Positions 44,506 through 53,958 are shown, counted from the first letter of the stretch. The stretch: 64,000 bases of DNA from Alloacidobacterium dinghuense (GCF_014274465.1 NZ_CP060394.1:6138001-6202000); one strand, 5' to 3'. Program-made: numbers and translations. The notes: a model not told the origin generated them from the sequence alone.

Positions 44506-47322
44506 ATGCAGCCTGCCGGACGACGACTCAAGCTGATTGCTACACTCGCGCTCGCTGCGACCACCGCTGCGCAAACCCAGACAGTTCCCTGGGCCACGCA
44601 AATTGCGGCTACTCCCGACGCACAAACGCTGCCAGAAGACCGCGGCGCCGATGGTCTATGGCAAACGTTGCGCAAGCTGCATACCTGGGCCAGTCTTATG
44701 ATGATCGTCGCCCACCCCGACGACGAAGATGGCGGTATGCTTACCCTCGAATCGCGCGGGGCCGGAGCGCGCGTCGCCATGCTGACCCTCACGCGGGGCG
44801 AGGGCGGGCAGAATGCCATGTCCGGGGAGGAGTACGACGAGCTTGGTCTCATCCGCACCAACGAACTTCTGCGTGCTGACGAATTCAGCGGCACTGAACA
44901 ATATTGGTCGCGAGTCACCGATTACGGCTTCTCGAAAACCATCGACGAGGCCTTCGACAAGTGGGGACACGACCGTGTTCTCTATGATGTTGTCCGTGCC
45001 GTACGCCTGAACCGCCCTCTGGTCATCACATCAGTCTTCACCGGTAATGTCACCGATGGCCACGGACATCACCAGGTCTCGGGCGAAATGGCGCAGGAAG
45101 TTTTCAAGGCTGCGGGTGATCCAAACGTCTTTCCCGACCAGATTGCTGAAGGCCTCCGTCCATGGTCGCCAATGAAAATGTATGCGCGCTTCTTCAGCTT
45201 CGCCATCAATGGAGAAGGCCCGCACAAAACCATGTTCGACTACGCCACCGGCAAGTCTTCGCCGCTGCATTTGCGCGATTACGTCAACCAGCGGTGGATG
45301 GATGACGTCCCCGCAACGAACGTCGTCATCCCCGAAGGCGCCTTCGATCCCGTACTGGGACGCTCCTACGTTCAGATGTCGCGCGAAGGCTGGAGCGAGC
45401 AGAAGTCGCAGAACGGCGGGGGTAATCCGCCGCTTCCCGGTCCATTCGACGTCGACTACCACCGCTACGCATCACGCATTGAAACCAAAGATCAGGAAAC
45501 GTCCTTCTTCGATGGGATCGACGTGTCGCTCCCCGGCATCGCCACTCTCGCGCACGGCGACACGCAATTCCTTAAAGATGGCCTGCGCGAAATCGACCGC
45601 TACGTTACGAAAGCCCTCTACGCCTATATCCCGTCCGATCCTTCGAAGATCGTCCCCGACCTCCACGATGGCTACCTCAAAACGCAGCAACTCATTGACG
45701 CGGTCAACGCCAGCTCGCTTAGCGTTGACGATAAAGCCAACGTCAACCACGAACTCAATATCAAGCTTGCGCAGTTCAACACCGCCCTTGCCGAATCGCT
45801 TGGGTTGCAAGTGAACGCGCTCGTTACGCCGAATCTGCAAGCAGACCGCAACCCGTTCGGCGGCAGCTCTGCCGCATTCACTTTCCTGCACGCTACTCCC
45901 GGCATGAATTTCAACGTGCGCCTGCATGTTACCAGCGCGGGGCAGTGGAGTCCTGGCGGTAAACTCCGTCTCGCAAAAACATGGCTCGTCACGCCTGAGG
46001 GTGAGAACTGGCCAGTGCAACGGGTGGGGGGTCCAGTTGCTGCCAGCGCGCCCGAAGCAGACGTGTATTTCAAGCTTGAAGTCCCAAGCAAAGCCGCACC
46101 TACCCGTCCATACTTCAGCCGTCCTACAATCGAGCAGCCATACTACGACATAAATGACAAGCGCTGGCTCAATCGTTCCTTTGCCCCCTATCCCGTCGAG
46201 GGCTGGGCCGAGTTCAACTATGACGGCGTGCCCATTCGCATCGGACAGGTGGTCCAGACCGTTCATTGGGAGCATGGCCCGGGCGGCGTCTATCAACCGC
46301 TGGTTGTCCTTCCACAAGTCTCGGTCAACATCGGCGCAGGCGCCGGTGTTGTGCCGCTCGATGCCAAATCCTTCCCGCTTACCGTCGCCCTTAGCAATGA
46401 GCAGCAAACTGCTGCGGATGGCGAATTGCATCTTGAGTTACCGGAGGGCTGGACCGCCGAGCCCGCTACAGCAAAATTCCATCTGCCGATAAATGATCCA
46501 GCTGCAATTACCTTCACCGTGCACCCGACGGCGTTAGGGAAAGAGGCATACAACATTAAGGCCATCGCCCGCAGTGGCAACTTCGAGTTCAGTGAAGCCG
46601 TCCAGCAGGTCGGTTACCCGGGCGTCCGACCGTATTACTACTATCACCCGGCCACCTATCGCGCGCGCGGCGTAGATGTGAAGATCGCCCCCGGTCTCAA
46701 GGTTGGATACATCATGGGCACTGGTGATGATGTTCCGCAGGCGCTGGAGCAGATCGGCGTCGTTCCGCATCTGCTTACCGATGACGAAATTCTCCACGGA
46801 GACCTCGCGCAATACGACTCCATCGTTCTCGGCATTCGCACCTATGCTGCGCGCCGAGTGCTCGCTGCGGCCACGCAGCGCCTGCTCGATTATGCGAAGA
46901 ACGGTGGTACTGTCATCGTTCAGTACAACTCCGGTGAATACGACCGCAACTTTGGCCCATATCCGTATACGCTCGGTCGGTCACCGGAAAAAGTGGTCGA
47001 CGAAAAATCCAAAGTCACCATTCTGGATCCAAACAACCCTGTCATGTCGTGGCCGAACAAGATCACCGAAGCCGACTTCGATGGCTGGGTCGAGGAGCGC
47101 GGTCACTCCTTCATGCAGTCCTGGGATCCGCACTACACGCCACTCACCGAGACGAATGATCCCGATCAGGACCCGCAAAAAGGTGGATTGCTTTACGCCC
47201 GATACGGGAAGGGAGCTTATATCTATGTTGCCTATGCCCTCTACCGCCAGATGACCGAAGCAGTACCCGGCGCTTACCGGATTTTCGCGAACTTAGTGAG
47301 TGCCGGTCGCCCTCCACGCTAG
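44506..47322 (+). CDS. Secreted PIG-L deacetylase with C-terminal GATase-like domain
   Basis: 938 aa. A signal peptide ends near TAAQTQ. The PIG-L/LmbE zinc deacetylase domain is at about residues 60-330: AHPDDEDGGM gives the zinc His and Asp pair and GHGHHQVSG the third ligand area. A beta-rich middle of about 300 residues looks like Ig-like or NEW3 domains. From about residue 730, VKIAPGLKVGYIMGTGDDVPQ and YDSIVLGIRTYAARRVL resemble a class I glutamine-amidotransferase-like or ThuA-like fold. The family removes N-acetyl groups from glucosamine conjugates. Fusions of this kind are frequent in Acidobacteria and Bacteroidetes but their substrate is not known. Confidence 0.85.
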   Translation: MQPAGRRLKLIATLALAATTAAQTQTVPWATQIAATPDAQTLPEDRGADGLWQTLRKLHTWASLMMIVAHPDDEDGGMLTLESRGAGARVAMLTLTRGEGGQNAMSGEEYDELGLIRTNELLRADEFSGTEQYWSRVTDYGFSKTIDEAFDKWGHDRVLYDVVRAVRLNRPLVITSVFTGNVTDGHGHHQVSGEMAQEVFKAAGDPNVFPDQIAEGLRPWSPMKMYARFFSFAINGEGPHKTMFDYATGKSSPLHLRDYVNQRWMDDVPATNVVIPEGAFDPVLGRSYVQMSREGWSEQKSQNGGGNPPLPGPFDVDYHRYASRIETKDQETSFFDGIDVSLPGIATLAHGDTQFLKDGLREIDRYVTKALYAYIPSDPSKIVPDLHDGYLKTQQLIDAVNASSLSVDDKANVNHELNIKLAQFNTALAESLGLQVNALVTPNLQADRNPFGGSSAAFTFLHATPGMNFNVRLHVTSAGQWSPGGKLRLAKTWLVTPEGENWPVQRVGGPVAASAPEADVYFKLEVPSKAAPTRPYFSRPTIEQPYYDINDKRWLNRSFAPYPVEGWAEFNYDGVPIRIGQVVQTVHWEHGPGGVYQPLVVLPQVSVNIGAGAGVVPLDAKSFPLTVALSNEQQTAADGELHLELPEGWTAEPATAKFHLPINDPAAITFTVHPTALGKEAYNIKAIARSGNFEFSEAVQQVGYPGVRPYYYYHPATYRARGVDVKIAPGLKVGYIMGTGDDVPQALEQIGVVPHLLTDDEILHGDLAQYDSIVLGIRTYAARRVLAAATQRLLDYAKNGGTVIVQYNSGEYDRNFGPYPYTLGRSPEKVVDEKSKVTILDPNNPVMSWPNKITEADFDGWVEERGHSFMQSWDPHYTPLTETNDPDQDPQKGGLLYARYGKGAYIYVAYALYRQMTEAVPGAYRIFANLVSAGRPPR

Positions 47323-47411
47323 TGATTGGAGGGCCGGCTATCTTGCGTTGGTCAGCCTTATGAAAGAAGGGCTTTTTAAAAGGTTGTTGCGGTTGTACCC
47401 CGATTCTCGGC

Positions 47412-47981
47412 TTAAGGTGCCGGTGGCAGGGCGACGTCGTCCGAAACATATGCCTTTAACGCAGTGCCCTGTTTGATGTCGATATCATGCCCGTGCTTGA
47501 TCAGCCCAATTGGCCCAAATAGCACTGTAAGTGCAACTGTGCTGGTGGTTGCACTGTTGCCTTCTTTTCCCTTGGTTCCGCGCAGATGTATCTTCGTATC
47601 TCCGACTTTGAGGTAATCCAGACGGACGCTTAAGTCGCCGGGCTTGCCCATCATGCCGGCCTTTTTGGCGTTAGTGACTTCGCCGAACGCGTGGATCCCC
47701 GCTTTTGCGACCACGACATTGCCAACCTTCAAGTCTTCAGCCAGAGAAAAAGCGACCGGATCGCCTTCAGCGGCTGTCTTGGAACTGAGATCCTGCGCAA
47801 ATGTCAGAGGCACATCTTCGCCTTCTTTGAGCATGTATTTGCCCGATGCATCGGGCGTAACCGAAACTGCCACTGGAGCCGGTGGGGTTACGACTGGAGA
47901 CGCAGTCGTTGTCTGCTGACCGTGAAGGAGGCCAGCGGCAACGAGGAGGATCGAGGGCCAGTAGCGAAGGCTCTTCTTCAT
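47412..47981 (-). CDS. Hypothetical secreted protein, about 189 aa
   Basis: The ATG at 47981 has AGGAAG nine bases upstream, better than the ATG two codons earlier. A signal peptide (WPSILLVAAGLLHG) is followed by a Thr/Pro/Val-rich linker. The globular part has GEDVPLTFAQDLSS, DPVAFSLAEDLKVGNVVVAKAG and a conserved-looking hydrophobic stretch VALTVLFGPIGLIKHGHDI. Similar sequences are common among acidobacterial secreted proteins and I do not know a function. It is convergent with the PIG-L gene. Confidence 0.7.
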   Translation of the reverse strand: MKKSLRYWPSILLVAAGLLHGQQTTTASPVVTPPAPVAVSVTPDASGKYMLKEGEDVPLTFAQDLSSKTAAEGDPVAFSLAEDLKVGNVVVAKAGIHAFGEVTNAKKAGMMGKPGDLSVRLDYLKVGDTKIHLRGTKGKEGNSATTSTVALTVLFGPIGLIKHGHDIDIKQGTALKAYVSDDVALPPAP

Positions 47982-48086
47982 ACACACTTCCTAATTAGTT
48001 TTGGGAGGAGTGTAAGGAGATTACCTACGAGCCCCGTCCTTATACAAGTAAAAAGAATTGGCTCGAATGCCTTTGAAGAGACGCAC

Positions 48087-48941
48087 TTACCAGGCAATTT
48101 TGTCCGGAAAATACTCCGCAATCAGATCGTCGTAGTATGGCTTCAGCTCTTGAAAATTCGGCTTGGCAGCGCCCTTGGAGTAGAGGTCGTAGGGGTTGAA
48201 CTTGCGCACCCAGTCGAACATCTCCTCATCGTGTGCGGTCATCAGGTGCGTGTACGCGCCGTGCTTGTGCGCCGGATAAAAGGAGTGGTAGCGCAGCATG
48301 TAGAGCGCGGGTTCGGGCAGGTAAGGCTTGGCGACATTGTAGATGTACTCGTCGTGCCCCCACGAGAGATGGACCTTGTTGAGTCCACAGTTAGGCTCGT
48401 AGATGCCGTACTCGGTCTGGTACTCGGGAACTTTGCTGTCGGAGTTGGCAGCGAAGTAGTCGCGGAAGACAATCTCGTCGGACCACGCACAGCCGACGGG
48501 AAAGGTGTCGCCGACGACCGCCCATTGTGGCTCGCCGTAAAGGCAAAGAACCTTGCCAAGATCGTGAATCAGGCCGGTGAGAACCATCCAGCGCGGGTGG
48601 CCGTCTTTGCGAATGGCCTCAGACGTCTGCAGAAGGTGCTCGATCTGTGTCAGGTCGGTGTCAGGGTCACTGTCGTCAACGAGCGTATTGAGGTAGTCCG
48701 CCGCTTCCCAGATGCTCTTCTTGCCGCGCTCCAATCCAAGGAATTCCTTCTCCTTGGCGAGAACGAAGTCGACTGTCTGGTTGGCGTGGTTCAGACGATA
48801 GAACTCAGCAACGCCGGGATTGGCCTGGGCGTCGTAGTTGCGGAACTCTTCCTCTGCCTTGCCTTCCTTGTAACGGCTGGCGACGAAATCATCCCAGTCG
48901 TCAAGGTGTTCCATGGGCTTTTCGGGCGTGATGGTGTGCAT
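48087..48941 (-). CDS. Inositol oxygenase (MIOX)
   Basis: About 284 aa from ATG 48941, the normal MIOX length; the longer frame to 48998 adds an unlikely 19 residues. The di-iron HD-domain ligands can be followed: His in the early part and in [20 protein letters not shown] (HD), then His in [12 protein letters not shown], in [17 protein letters not shown] and Asp in [19 protein letters not shown] cleaves myo-inositol with oxygen to D-glucuronate. The enzyme is best known from eukaryotes and is scattered in bacteria. It faces a GRP sugar transporter divergently, 267 bp away, which could import or export a sugar or polyol. Confidence 0.93.
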   Translation of the reverse strand: MHTITPEKPMEHLDDWDDFVASRYKEGKAEEEFRNYDAQANPGVAEFYRLNHANQTVDFVLAKEKEFLGLERGKKSIWEAADYLNTLVDDSDPDTDLTQIEHLLQTSEAIRKDGHPRWMVLTGLIHDLGKVLCLYGEPQWAVVGDTFPVGCAWSDEIVFRDYFAANSDSKVPEYQTEYGIYEPNCGLNKVHLSWGHDEYIYNVAKPYLPEPALYMLRYHSFYPAHKHGAYTHLMTAHDEEMFDWVRKFNPYDLYSKGAAKPNFQELKPYYDDLIAEYFPDKIAW

Positions 48942-49118
48942 GAGAAGAGTCCTCCGGCTAACGCCAATATTATAGGGGCGTCGATAGACGTTCGTCACCC
49001 GAAATTACCCGATTTTCAGGCCTGGTAGCGATTCCACATGTTTCCCGGAAATGGCCGGTATTTTTTCTCTGGATATGACTTTTGACAGCTTCGGAACGAT
49101 GCCATTAGGTTAATCGAG

Positions 49119-49208
49119 ATGCTGAAAGCAATCTTGACCGACGTGCAGTTCTGGATCCCGGTAGGCGTTCTTGCCATAGGTGTGGCGTTGCTGGCGTGGC
49201 TGCATTGA
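49119..49208 (+). CDS. 29-aa membrane peptide coupled to the GRP transporter gene
   Basis: ATG 49119 to TGA 49208, too short for usual gene finding. It encodes a short charged head (LKAILTD) and one hydrophobic helix (FWIPVGVLAIGVALLAW). Its stop overlaps the ATG of the transporter by one base (TGATG), suggesting translational coupling. The ribosome-binding site is weak (TCGAG). It may be a small accessory subunit or a coupling leader. A protein of this type is known to me from acidobacterial genomes, but I cannot name a function. Confidence 0.55.
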   Translation: MLKAILTDVQFWIPVGVLAIGVALLAWLH

Positions 49209-50500
49209 TGAGCGCACGCGCGAGCACGACAAGCAAGGCGCAGGCTTCCATGCACGGTTTAGGCGTCGCCTGCGGCCTCGCAGCCGGGGTCTGGCTGGGG
49301 GGTGCTGAGGCCCCGACGAAGCTGGTGAATGTGGGCATTTCACCCTTTGCCGTATCGCTGGCGATGGTGCTAGGCGTATTCGTCGCGCGTTGGACGCTTC
49401 CCACCCTGTTGAAAGGGACCGACTACGTTTTCACCGACCTGTTCAGCAAGCCGCATCTGATTGTGTGGGCGGTGCTGGCCGGTGCGCTGTGGGCAGTTGC
49501 GAACACATTGACGGTCTTTGCCATTCGTGATGTTGGCCTGGCGATCGCGTTCCCGCTCTGGAATGCGAACAGTCTGATCGGCATCTTTTGGGGCTGGCTG
49601 CTCTTTCAGGAAATGCGCGGCGCGGGCATTGGCGTAGGGTCTAGAGTTCTCGGCGGAGCCCTGGCGATCATAGCCGGGGCGGTCGTACTGGCATTTGTAA
49701 CAGTGCAGCATACAAATATGGCTCACGCACGCGCAGTGCATGGAATTCTCGCCGCGCTGGGCGCGAGCCTGCTATGGGGGACAATGTATGTTCCCTACCG
49801 GAAGGCGTACGTGAGCGGGATGAATCCGCTTTCGTTCGTGACGGTATTCACGCTGGGTGAACTGGGAACGATGTCTCTACTGGCAGCTGCGTTTGGTGGT
49901 GGTGTGACGCATCTGCATGGCGAGTTGTATGCGGCGCGGCATGTTGTGTTCTGGATCTTTCTCGGCGGATTCTGCTGGGTGATTGGTGATCTGTTTCAGC
50001 AGTACGCGACCAAGTACATCGGCATCGGTCGTGGCATTCCGCTGTCCAACACGAACCAGCTTTGGGGGCTTGCGTGGGGAGCCCTGGTCTTTGGCGAACT
50101 TGCACGCGTAAGCGATACAGGACGCTGGTTGATTCTGCTGGGATCCTTTCTGATGATCGTTGGTGCGGTGTTTATCAGCTCGGCGGCTGCTCCGGCGCGC
50201 GAGCAGGCCTCCGGACGCGATGCAATCTCGCGCGAGTGCGAAAAGTATGGGTTGCGTTTTGAAGATTGCGTTGCGGCGCAACTCGGAGCCCTGCATGGAG
50301 ACCATGAAAAAGGTAAACGGCCATGGTGGGACTTCTTAATCGTTGCTGTAGCCGTTGCGATTTTTCTCTGGCTGGGGTTGCAGGCGCAGGTGCCTCCATT
50401 GGCGATGAACCTTTTCTGGACGGCAGTGCTATGCGTACTGTTGGTGTTTGCTGTCGTCGGATGCGGCTGGCTGCTTTGGAAGAGAACTCGCTTCAGCTAG
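49208..50500 (+). CDS. GRP/DMT-family sugar transporter
   Basis: About 430 aa from ATG 49208, in frame with a GTG at 49196. Ten to eleven membrane helices are evident in two halves, the first starting LGVACGLAAGVWLGGAEAP and the second after residue 170 (GILAALGASLLWGTMYVPYRKAY). The hydrophilic segment at about 340-385 separates the last helices and is unusual for the group. GRP-family members carry glucose, ribose or rhamnose. The divergent inositol oxygenase makes a polyol or uronate a reasonable guess. The stop codon TAG sits within the CTAG target of the 264-bp MITE. Confidence 0.75.
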   Translation: MSARASTTSKAQASMHGLGVACGLAAGVWLGGAEAPTKLVNVGISPFAVSLAMVLGVFVARWTLPTLLKGTDYVFTDLFSKPHLIVWAVLAGALWAVANTLTVFAIRDVGLAIAFPLWNANSLIGIFWGWLLFQEMRGAGIGVGSRVLGGALAIIAGAVVLAFVTVQHTNMAHARAVHGILAALGASLLWGTMYVPYRKAYVSGMNPLSFVTVFTLGELGTMSLLAAAFGGGVTHLHGELYAARHVVFWIFLGGFCWVIGDLFQQYATKYIGIGRGIPLSNTNQLWGLAWGALVFGELARVSDTGRWLILLGSFLMIVGAVFISSAAAPAREQASGRDAISRECEKYGLRFEDCVAAQLGALHGDHEKGKRPWWDFLIVAVAVAIFLWLGLQAQVPPLAMNLFWTAVLCVLLVFAVVGCGWLLWKRTRFS

Positions 50501-50764
50501 GGCCTGTTAACACTATTAGGGCGAACAGCGTTGCGAGCAAAAACCAGGCCAGACGAGGCGGAGTCCGAAGGCTGTGGCGGGACCACCGTCGAGGACAACA
50601 ACGAAGTATGGCCTGATTCTTGCCGCAACCCGGAGGGAGAGGGCGGATTTTCCAGATTGCTTCGTCCCTCGTCGCTAAAATACACCCGGTATTTGTCACT
50701 CCTCGCTTCTCGCACTCAGAAAAATCCGCTCCTCTCGCTGTCGTCCTAATAGTGTTAACAGGCC
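50501..50764. mobile_element. 264-bp MITE with perfect 20-bp terminal repeats between CTAG sites
   Basis: GGCCTGTTAACACTATTAGG (50501-50520) is exactly inverted at 50745-50764. CTAG flanks both ends (50497-50500 and 50765-50768), as a target duplication or as the outer part of the inverted repeat, since CTAG is palindromic. The interior has no meaningful coding frame but several imperfect inverted repeats. Size and ends mark a non-autonomous transposon. Removal plus one CTAG would restore the transporter stop codon unchanged. Confidence 0.85.
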
Positions 50765-50921
50765 CTAGTCACGTAACCATTGGAACTACAAGCATGCAGG
50801 CCGCGATCAGATTCGTTCGCAGACCTGTCTGCCCGTGGATTCGTCAGAGGAGATGCCTTCCCTTCATGAAATTCCGACTCAGGACGACGAATTAAAATCG
50901 CCACCATGACTACGATGGCGG

Positions 50922-52961
50922 CTACCAGATGCGAACGCGATCGGGTGGGGCGAGGTAGAGTTTTTCTCCCGGCTTCACGTTAAAGGCCGCATACCAGGCG
51001 TCGATGTTGCGAACCGTATCGGCGCGATACTCCCCTGGCGCGTGCTCGTTGGTGAGGATCTGCTGGCGCAGCGCCGCTTCCCGCGTCTTCGATCCCCAGT
51101 TTTGACCGAAGGCGATGAAGAACTGCTGATCGCCGGAGAATCCATTCTGCTGCGGCGCGATTTTGCCGTTGAGCGAGGCGTGGTAGCCGTCATAGGCGGC
51201 GGCAATGCCAGCCACGTCGGCAATGTCTTCCCCTAATGTCTGCTTCCCATTAACGTGGAGATCAGGGAAGGCAAAGTAGGTGTCGTACTGCGCAGCGAGT
51301 TTGGCCGTAGATGCGTTGAAATGGGCGAGGTCTTCCGGAGTCCACCAGTTGCGCACGCGACCCTTCGAGTCGAACGCGGCCCCTTCGGAATCGAAGGTAT
51401 GGCTTATTTCGTGGCCGATCACCGAGCCGATCGCTCCATAGTTGGCTGCTGCGGGAGCCTGCGGATCGAAGAACGGCGGCTGCAGGATGGCAGCGGGGAA
51501 GTTGAGCGCGTTCTGCAGCGGTAGGTTGACTGCGTTTACCGTCTGAGGTGTCATGCACCACCGCTTGCGATTCACTGCCGTGCCGAGGCGCGCGATTTCA
51601 CGCTGATAATCGCCGAGGCTGCCGCGCCAGAGGTTGCCGAAGATATCGTCCGGCTTGACTTCAAAGTTGGAGTAGTCTTCCCAGGTTTCGGGGTAGCCGA
51701 TACCGACGTAGAGGGTGTCGAGCTTGGCCTCGGCTTCGGCTTTGGTCGCGGGGGCCATCCATGAAAGCGCATCGATACGCTTGTGGAATGCAGTAATAAG
51801 GTTCGCGACCATGGCCTGTGCCTGTTCTTTTGCTTCGGGAGGAAAGTAGCGCTGCGCGTAAAGCTTGCCGACCTCATCGCCGAGCAGACCATTCACGACG
51901 AAGATGCCGCGTTGCCAGCGTGGGCGCTGCTGTGGAGTGCCGCCAAGAATCTGTCCGAAGAAGGCGAAGCGCTCGTCAGCAAGAGCTTTGGGCAGTATGC
52001 CGGCGTAGTTTTCGATCAGATGATAGGCGAGCCAATCCTTCCATGTGTCGAGTGGGGCCGAGGCGACGACGGCAGACTCGCCGGTAAAGGCAGTCGGTTG
52101 CCAGACGATGAAGTTCGGTTGCTTGTCGAGCCCTGCGGCCTGGAAAAATTCCGTCCAGTTAAGGCCGGGAGCCTTTGAGGCAAAGTCCGACGGTTCCCAG
52201 GTGTTGTTGGCTTTGTGGATGTCCTGGTTCTCATCGAGCGGAATGTGTTTCTCCGCGATCTCGTGTTCGAGCGCGATGATGTTTTCAGCCCGTTTCTCGG
52301 CGTTATCGAAACCGGCAAGTTTGAGCATGGCGGCAACGTGCGCCTGGTACTTTGTGCGTAGCTCGACCATATGCGGGTTGTCGCTCAGATAGTATTCGCG
52401 ATCCGGCAGTTGCAAGCCGCCCTGCATGATGTAGGCGGTGTAATGGTCCGAATCGTTAAAGCCCGGCGCAACCCAGAGACCGAAGAGATTGGGCGTGTGA
52501 AAGTTGGTGTTGTTGAGAGCGTCCACATCGGCGCGCAGGCTCTGACCGAAGGCGCGGGCGAGATCATTCTTGTCCTTGATGGCGGCGATGGCGTCGAGGT
52601 GTGGGCGAAGCGGGTCGAGACCTTTCGCCTCGATGCCGGCCTCGTCCATATAGGAGTTGTAAAGGTCGGCGATTTTGCGCGGGCCGGAGCCTGCCGGCGC
52701 GTTCGACTTTGCCGCTTCCTCGATCAGATCGGCGGTGCGTTTGTTGCTCAGGTCGGCAAGCGCGCTGAAGACGCCGATGCCGCCGCGGTCGGCGGGAATC
52801 TCGGTGCGCTTGATCCAGTTGCCGTTGGCGTAGAGATAGAAATTGTCGCCGGGCTTGACTGCGTTGTCGATATTGGCGACGTCGATGCCATGCTCCGCGT
52901 GAGCGGAAACAAAGGGTAGGGCAATGAGGGCGCAGGCGGCGAGTTTCAGGGTTCGGTTCAT
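50922..52961 (-). CDS. M13 family zinc metallopeptidase (neprilysin/PepO-like), secreted
   Basis: About 679 aa from ATG 52961, where a signal peptide begins (LKLAACALIALPFVSAHA); the frame extends to 53012. HExxH is in VIGHEISHTFD and the third zinc ligand in GEDIADVAG, both intact. NAYYNP-type substrate motif is read as VNAVNLPLQNALNFPAAI, and the C-terminus ends in the family's short conserved VRIW. Usual length for bacterial M13 is near 680. It degrades oligopeptides outside the cytoplasm. Its end lies 157 bp from the MITE. Confidence 0.9.
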   Translation of the reverse strand: MNRTLKLAACALIALPFVSAHAEHGIDVANIDNAVKPGDNFYLYANGNWIKRTEIPADRGGIGVFSALADLSNKRTADLIEEAAKSNAPAGSGPRKIADLYNSYMDEAGIEAKGLDPLRPHLDAIAAIKDKNDLARAFGQSLRADVDALNNTNFHTPNLFGLWVAPGFNDSDHYTAYIMQGGLQLPDREYYLSDNPHMVELRTKYQAHVAAMLKLAGFDNAEKRAENIIALEHEIAEKHIPLDENQDIHKANNTWEPSDFASKAPGLNWTEFFQAAGLDKQPNFIVWQPTAFTGESAVVASAPLDTWKDWLAYHLIENYAGILPKALADERFAFFGQILGGTPQQRPRWQRGIFVVNGLLGDEVGKLYAQRYFPPEAKEQAQAMVANLITAFHKRIDALSWMAPATKAEAEAKLDTLYVGIGYPETWEDYSNFEVKPDDIFGNLWRGSLGDYQREIARLGTAVNRKRWCMTPQTVNAVNLPLQNALNFPAAILQPPFFDPQAPAAANYGAIGSVIGHEISHTFDSEGAAFDSKGRVRNWWTPEDLAHFNASTAKLAAQYDTYFAFPDLHVNGKQTLGEDIADVAGIAAAYDGYHASLNGKIAPQQNGFSGDQQFFIAFGQNWGSKTREAALRQQILTNEHAPGEYRADTVRNIDAWYAAFNVKPGEKLYLAPPDRVRIW

Positions 52962-53174
52962 GGATCCAATGTGCTCCGTAGGTGCTGATAGGGCAAACAT
53001 TGAGGGTAGCACGCTGGGCTGCTACGCTGGCCAGCGAGTGACGATGCGGGCGCACCGTGGGATGAGCGTAATCTCGACCGGTTCCAGATAACCCGAAACA
53101 GAGATCCCAGCGTCACATACTGGTTGTTTTCGAAACCGCCGTCTTTACGGATGTGTTTGCCATGGGGGTAGCAG

Positions 53175-53537
53175 GTGAAGCTGGTTGTACTGATGATTGA
53201 GGTAGAGCAGCCCGAGGGGCTTTCTGCGCGCAAACTGGTGCTGGAAAGTGCGAAACATAATGTGCTCACTGCGTATGACGGGCGTCATGGTCTTGAGCTG
53301 ATACGTCGTTTCCCCAACGTCGATCTTGTGGTCGTGCATCGTTTCGTCACCGGCATGCCGCCGCAAGAGTTAATCCGGCAGGTAAAGGCGATCGATCCAA
53401 AGATGCCGGTTGTTCTGTTGTCGCCGGTGGAGGATTCGGAACGGCTGGGCGCTCAGTATGTGATTTCGAGTCACGAGCCGCAGATGATGCTTACCTTACT
53501 TGAGGAATCCTTTGGGGCATCAGGAACAAATTACTGA
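53175..53537 (+). CDS. Receiver-like protein lacking the phospho-Asp
   Basis: 120 aa from GTG 53175. The layout of a CheY-like receiver is visible: MIEVEQPE in place of the acidic start, TAYDGRHGLELIRRF, then DLVVVHRFVTGMPPQEL where a phosphoacceptor Asp would stand and a His is found, and PVVLLSPVEDSERL for the Thr/Lys region, with no Lys. It ends without an output domain. It is likely a pseudo-receiver that works by protein binding rather than phosphorylation, if it is expressed. It is divergent from the M13 gene. Confidence 0.55.
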   Translation: MKLVVLMIEVEQPEGLSARKLVLESAKHNVLTAYDGRHGLELIRRFPNVDLVVVHRFVTGMPPQELIRQVKAIDPKMPVVLLSPVEDSERLGAQYVISSHEPQMMLTLLEESFGASGTNY

Positions 53538-53642
53538 CTCTGTCATCTGTTTGAGTTGCTTCACTGAGTTGTCCGGCATGCCGACTTGTCAGAGTTGATT
53601 GGGAATCCGATCGTGCTGGCATGAGCGCGTATTTCCGAGTTT

Positions 53643-53958
53643 ATGTACGCCGATGCCGGACTGATTCGCGTTGCTACCAAGGACAGAGACGCTGTATACC
53701 AGAACAAGTTCATGTGGCTGTTTACTTTTCTCCTTGGCGCTTTGTTTTCCCATCCTTGTTCGGTGGCGAGCTCCATTCACCATTACGTCTATCGTGCGCT
53801 GTTTTCGCTGGCGATTCTGTTCACCGTTTATGCGATCAGCATGCGGCGGTCACTGCTGGTGATCGCGCGTTGCTTGGGTGCTGTTTCTAGCGGTTCTGGT
53901 TTTGCGGCATTTGTCAGCTTACGGGGGAAAGAGTGTGCCGGAGAGGGTTGAGGGGTAG
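53643..53958 (+). pseudogene. Remnant of a membrane protein, N-terminal part of a K+-channel-like gene
   Basis: Frame 53643 gives two hydrophobic helices (FMWLFTFLLGALFSH, FSLAILFTVYAISMRRSLL), similar to the first helices of acidobacterial Ion_trans_2 channels. Near 53875 the hydrophobic reading moves to the next frame (AWVLFLAVLVLRHLSAYG), which stops at 53958. This indicates a frameshift and loss of the pore and tail. The homology is my pattern impression, not a search result. Confidence 0.35.

Noticed and set aside
47691-49028. 445-codon plus-strand frame
   Set aside because: It is antisense to the inositol oxygenase and the secreted hypothetical gene, which have clear motifs; the frame itself shows none.
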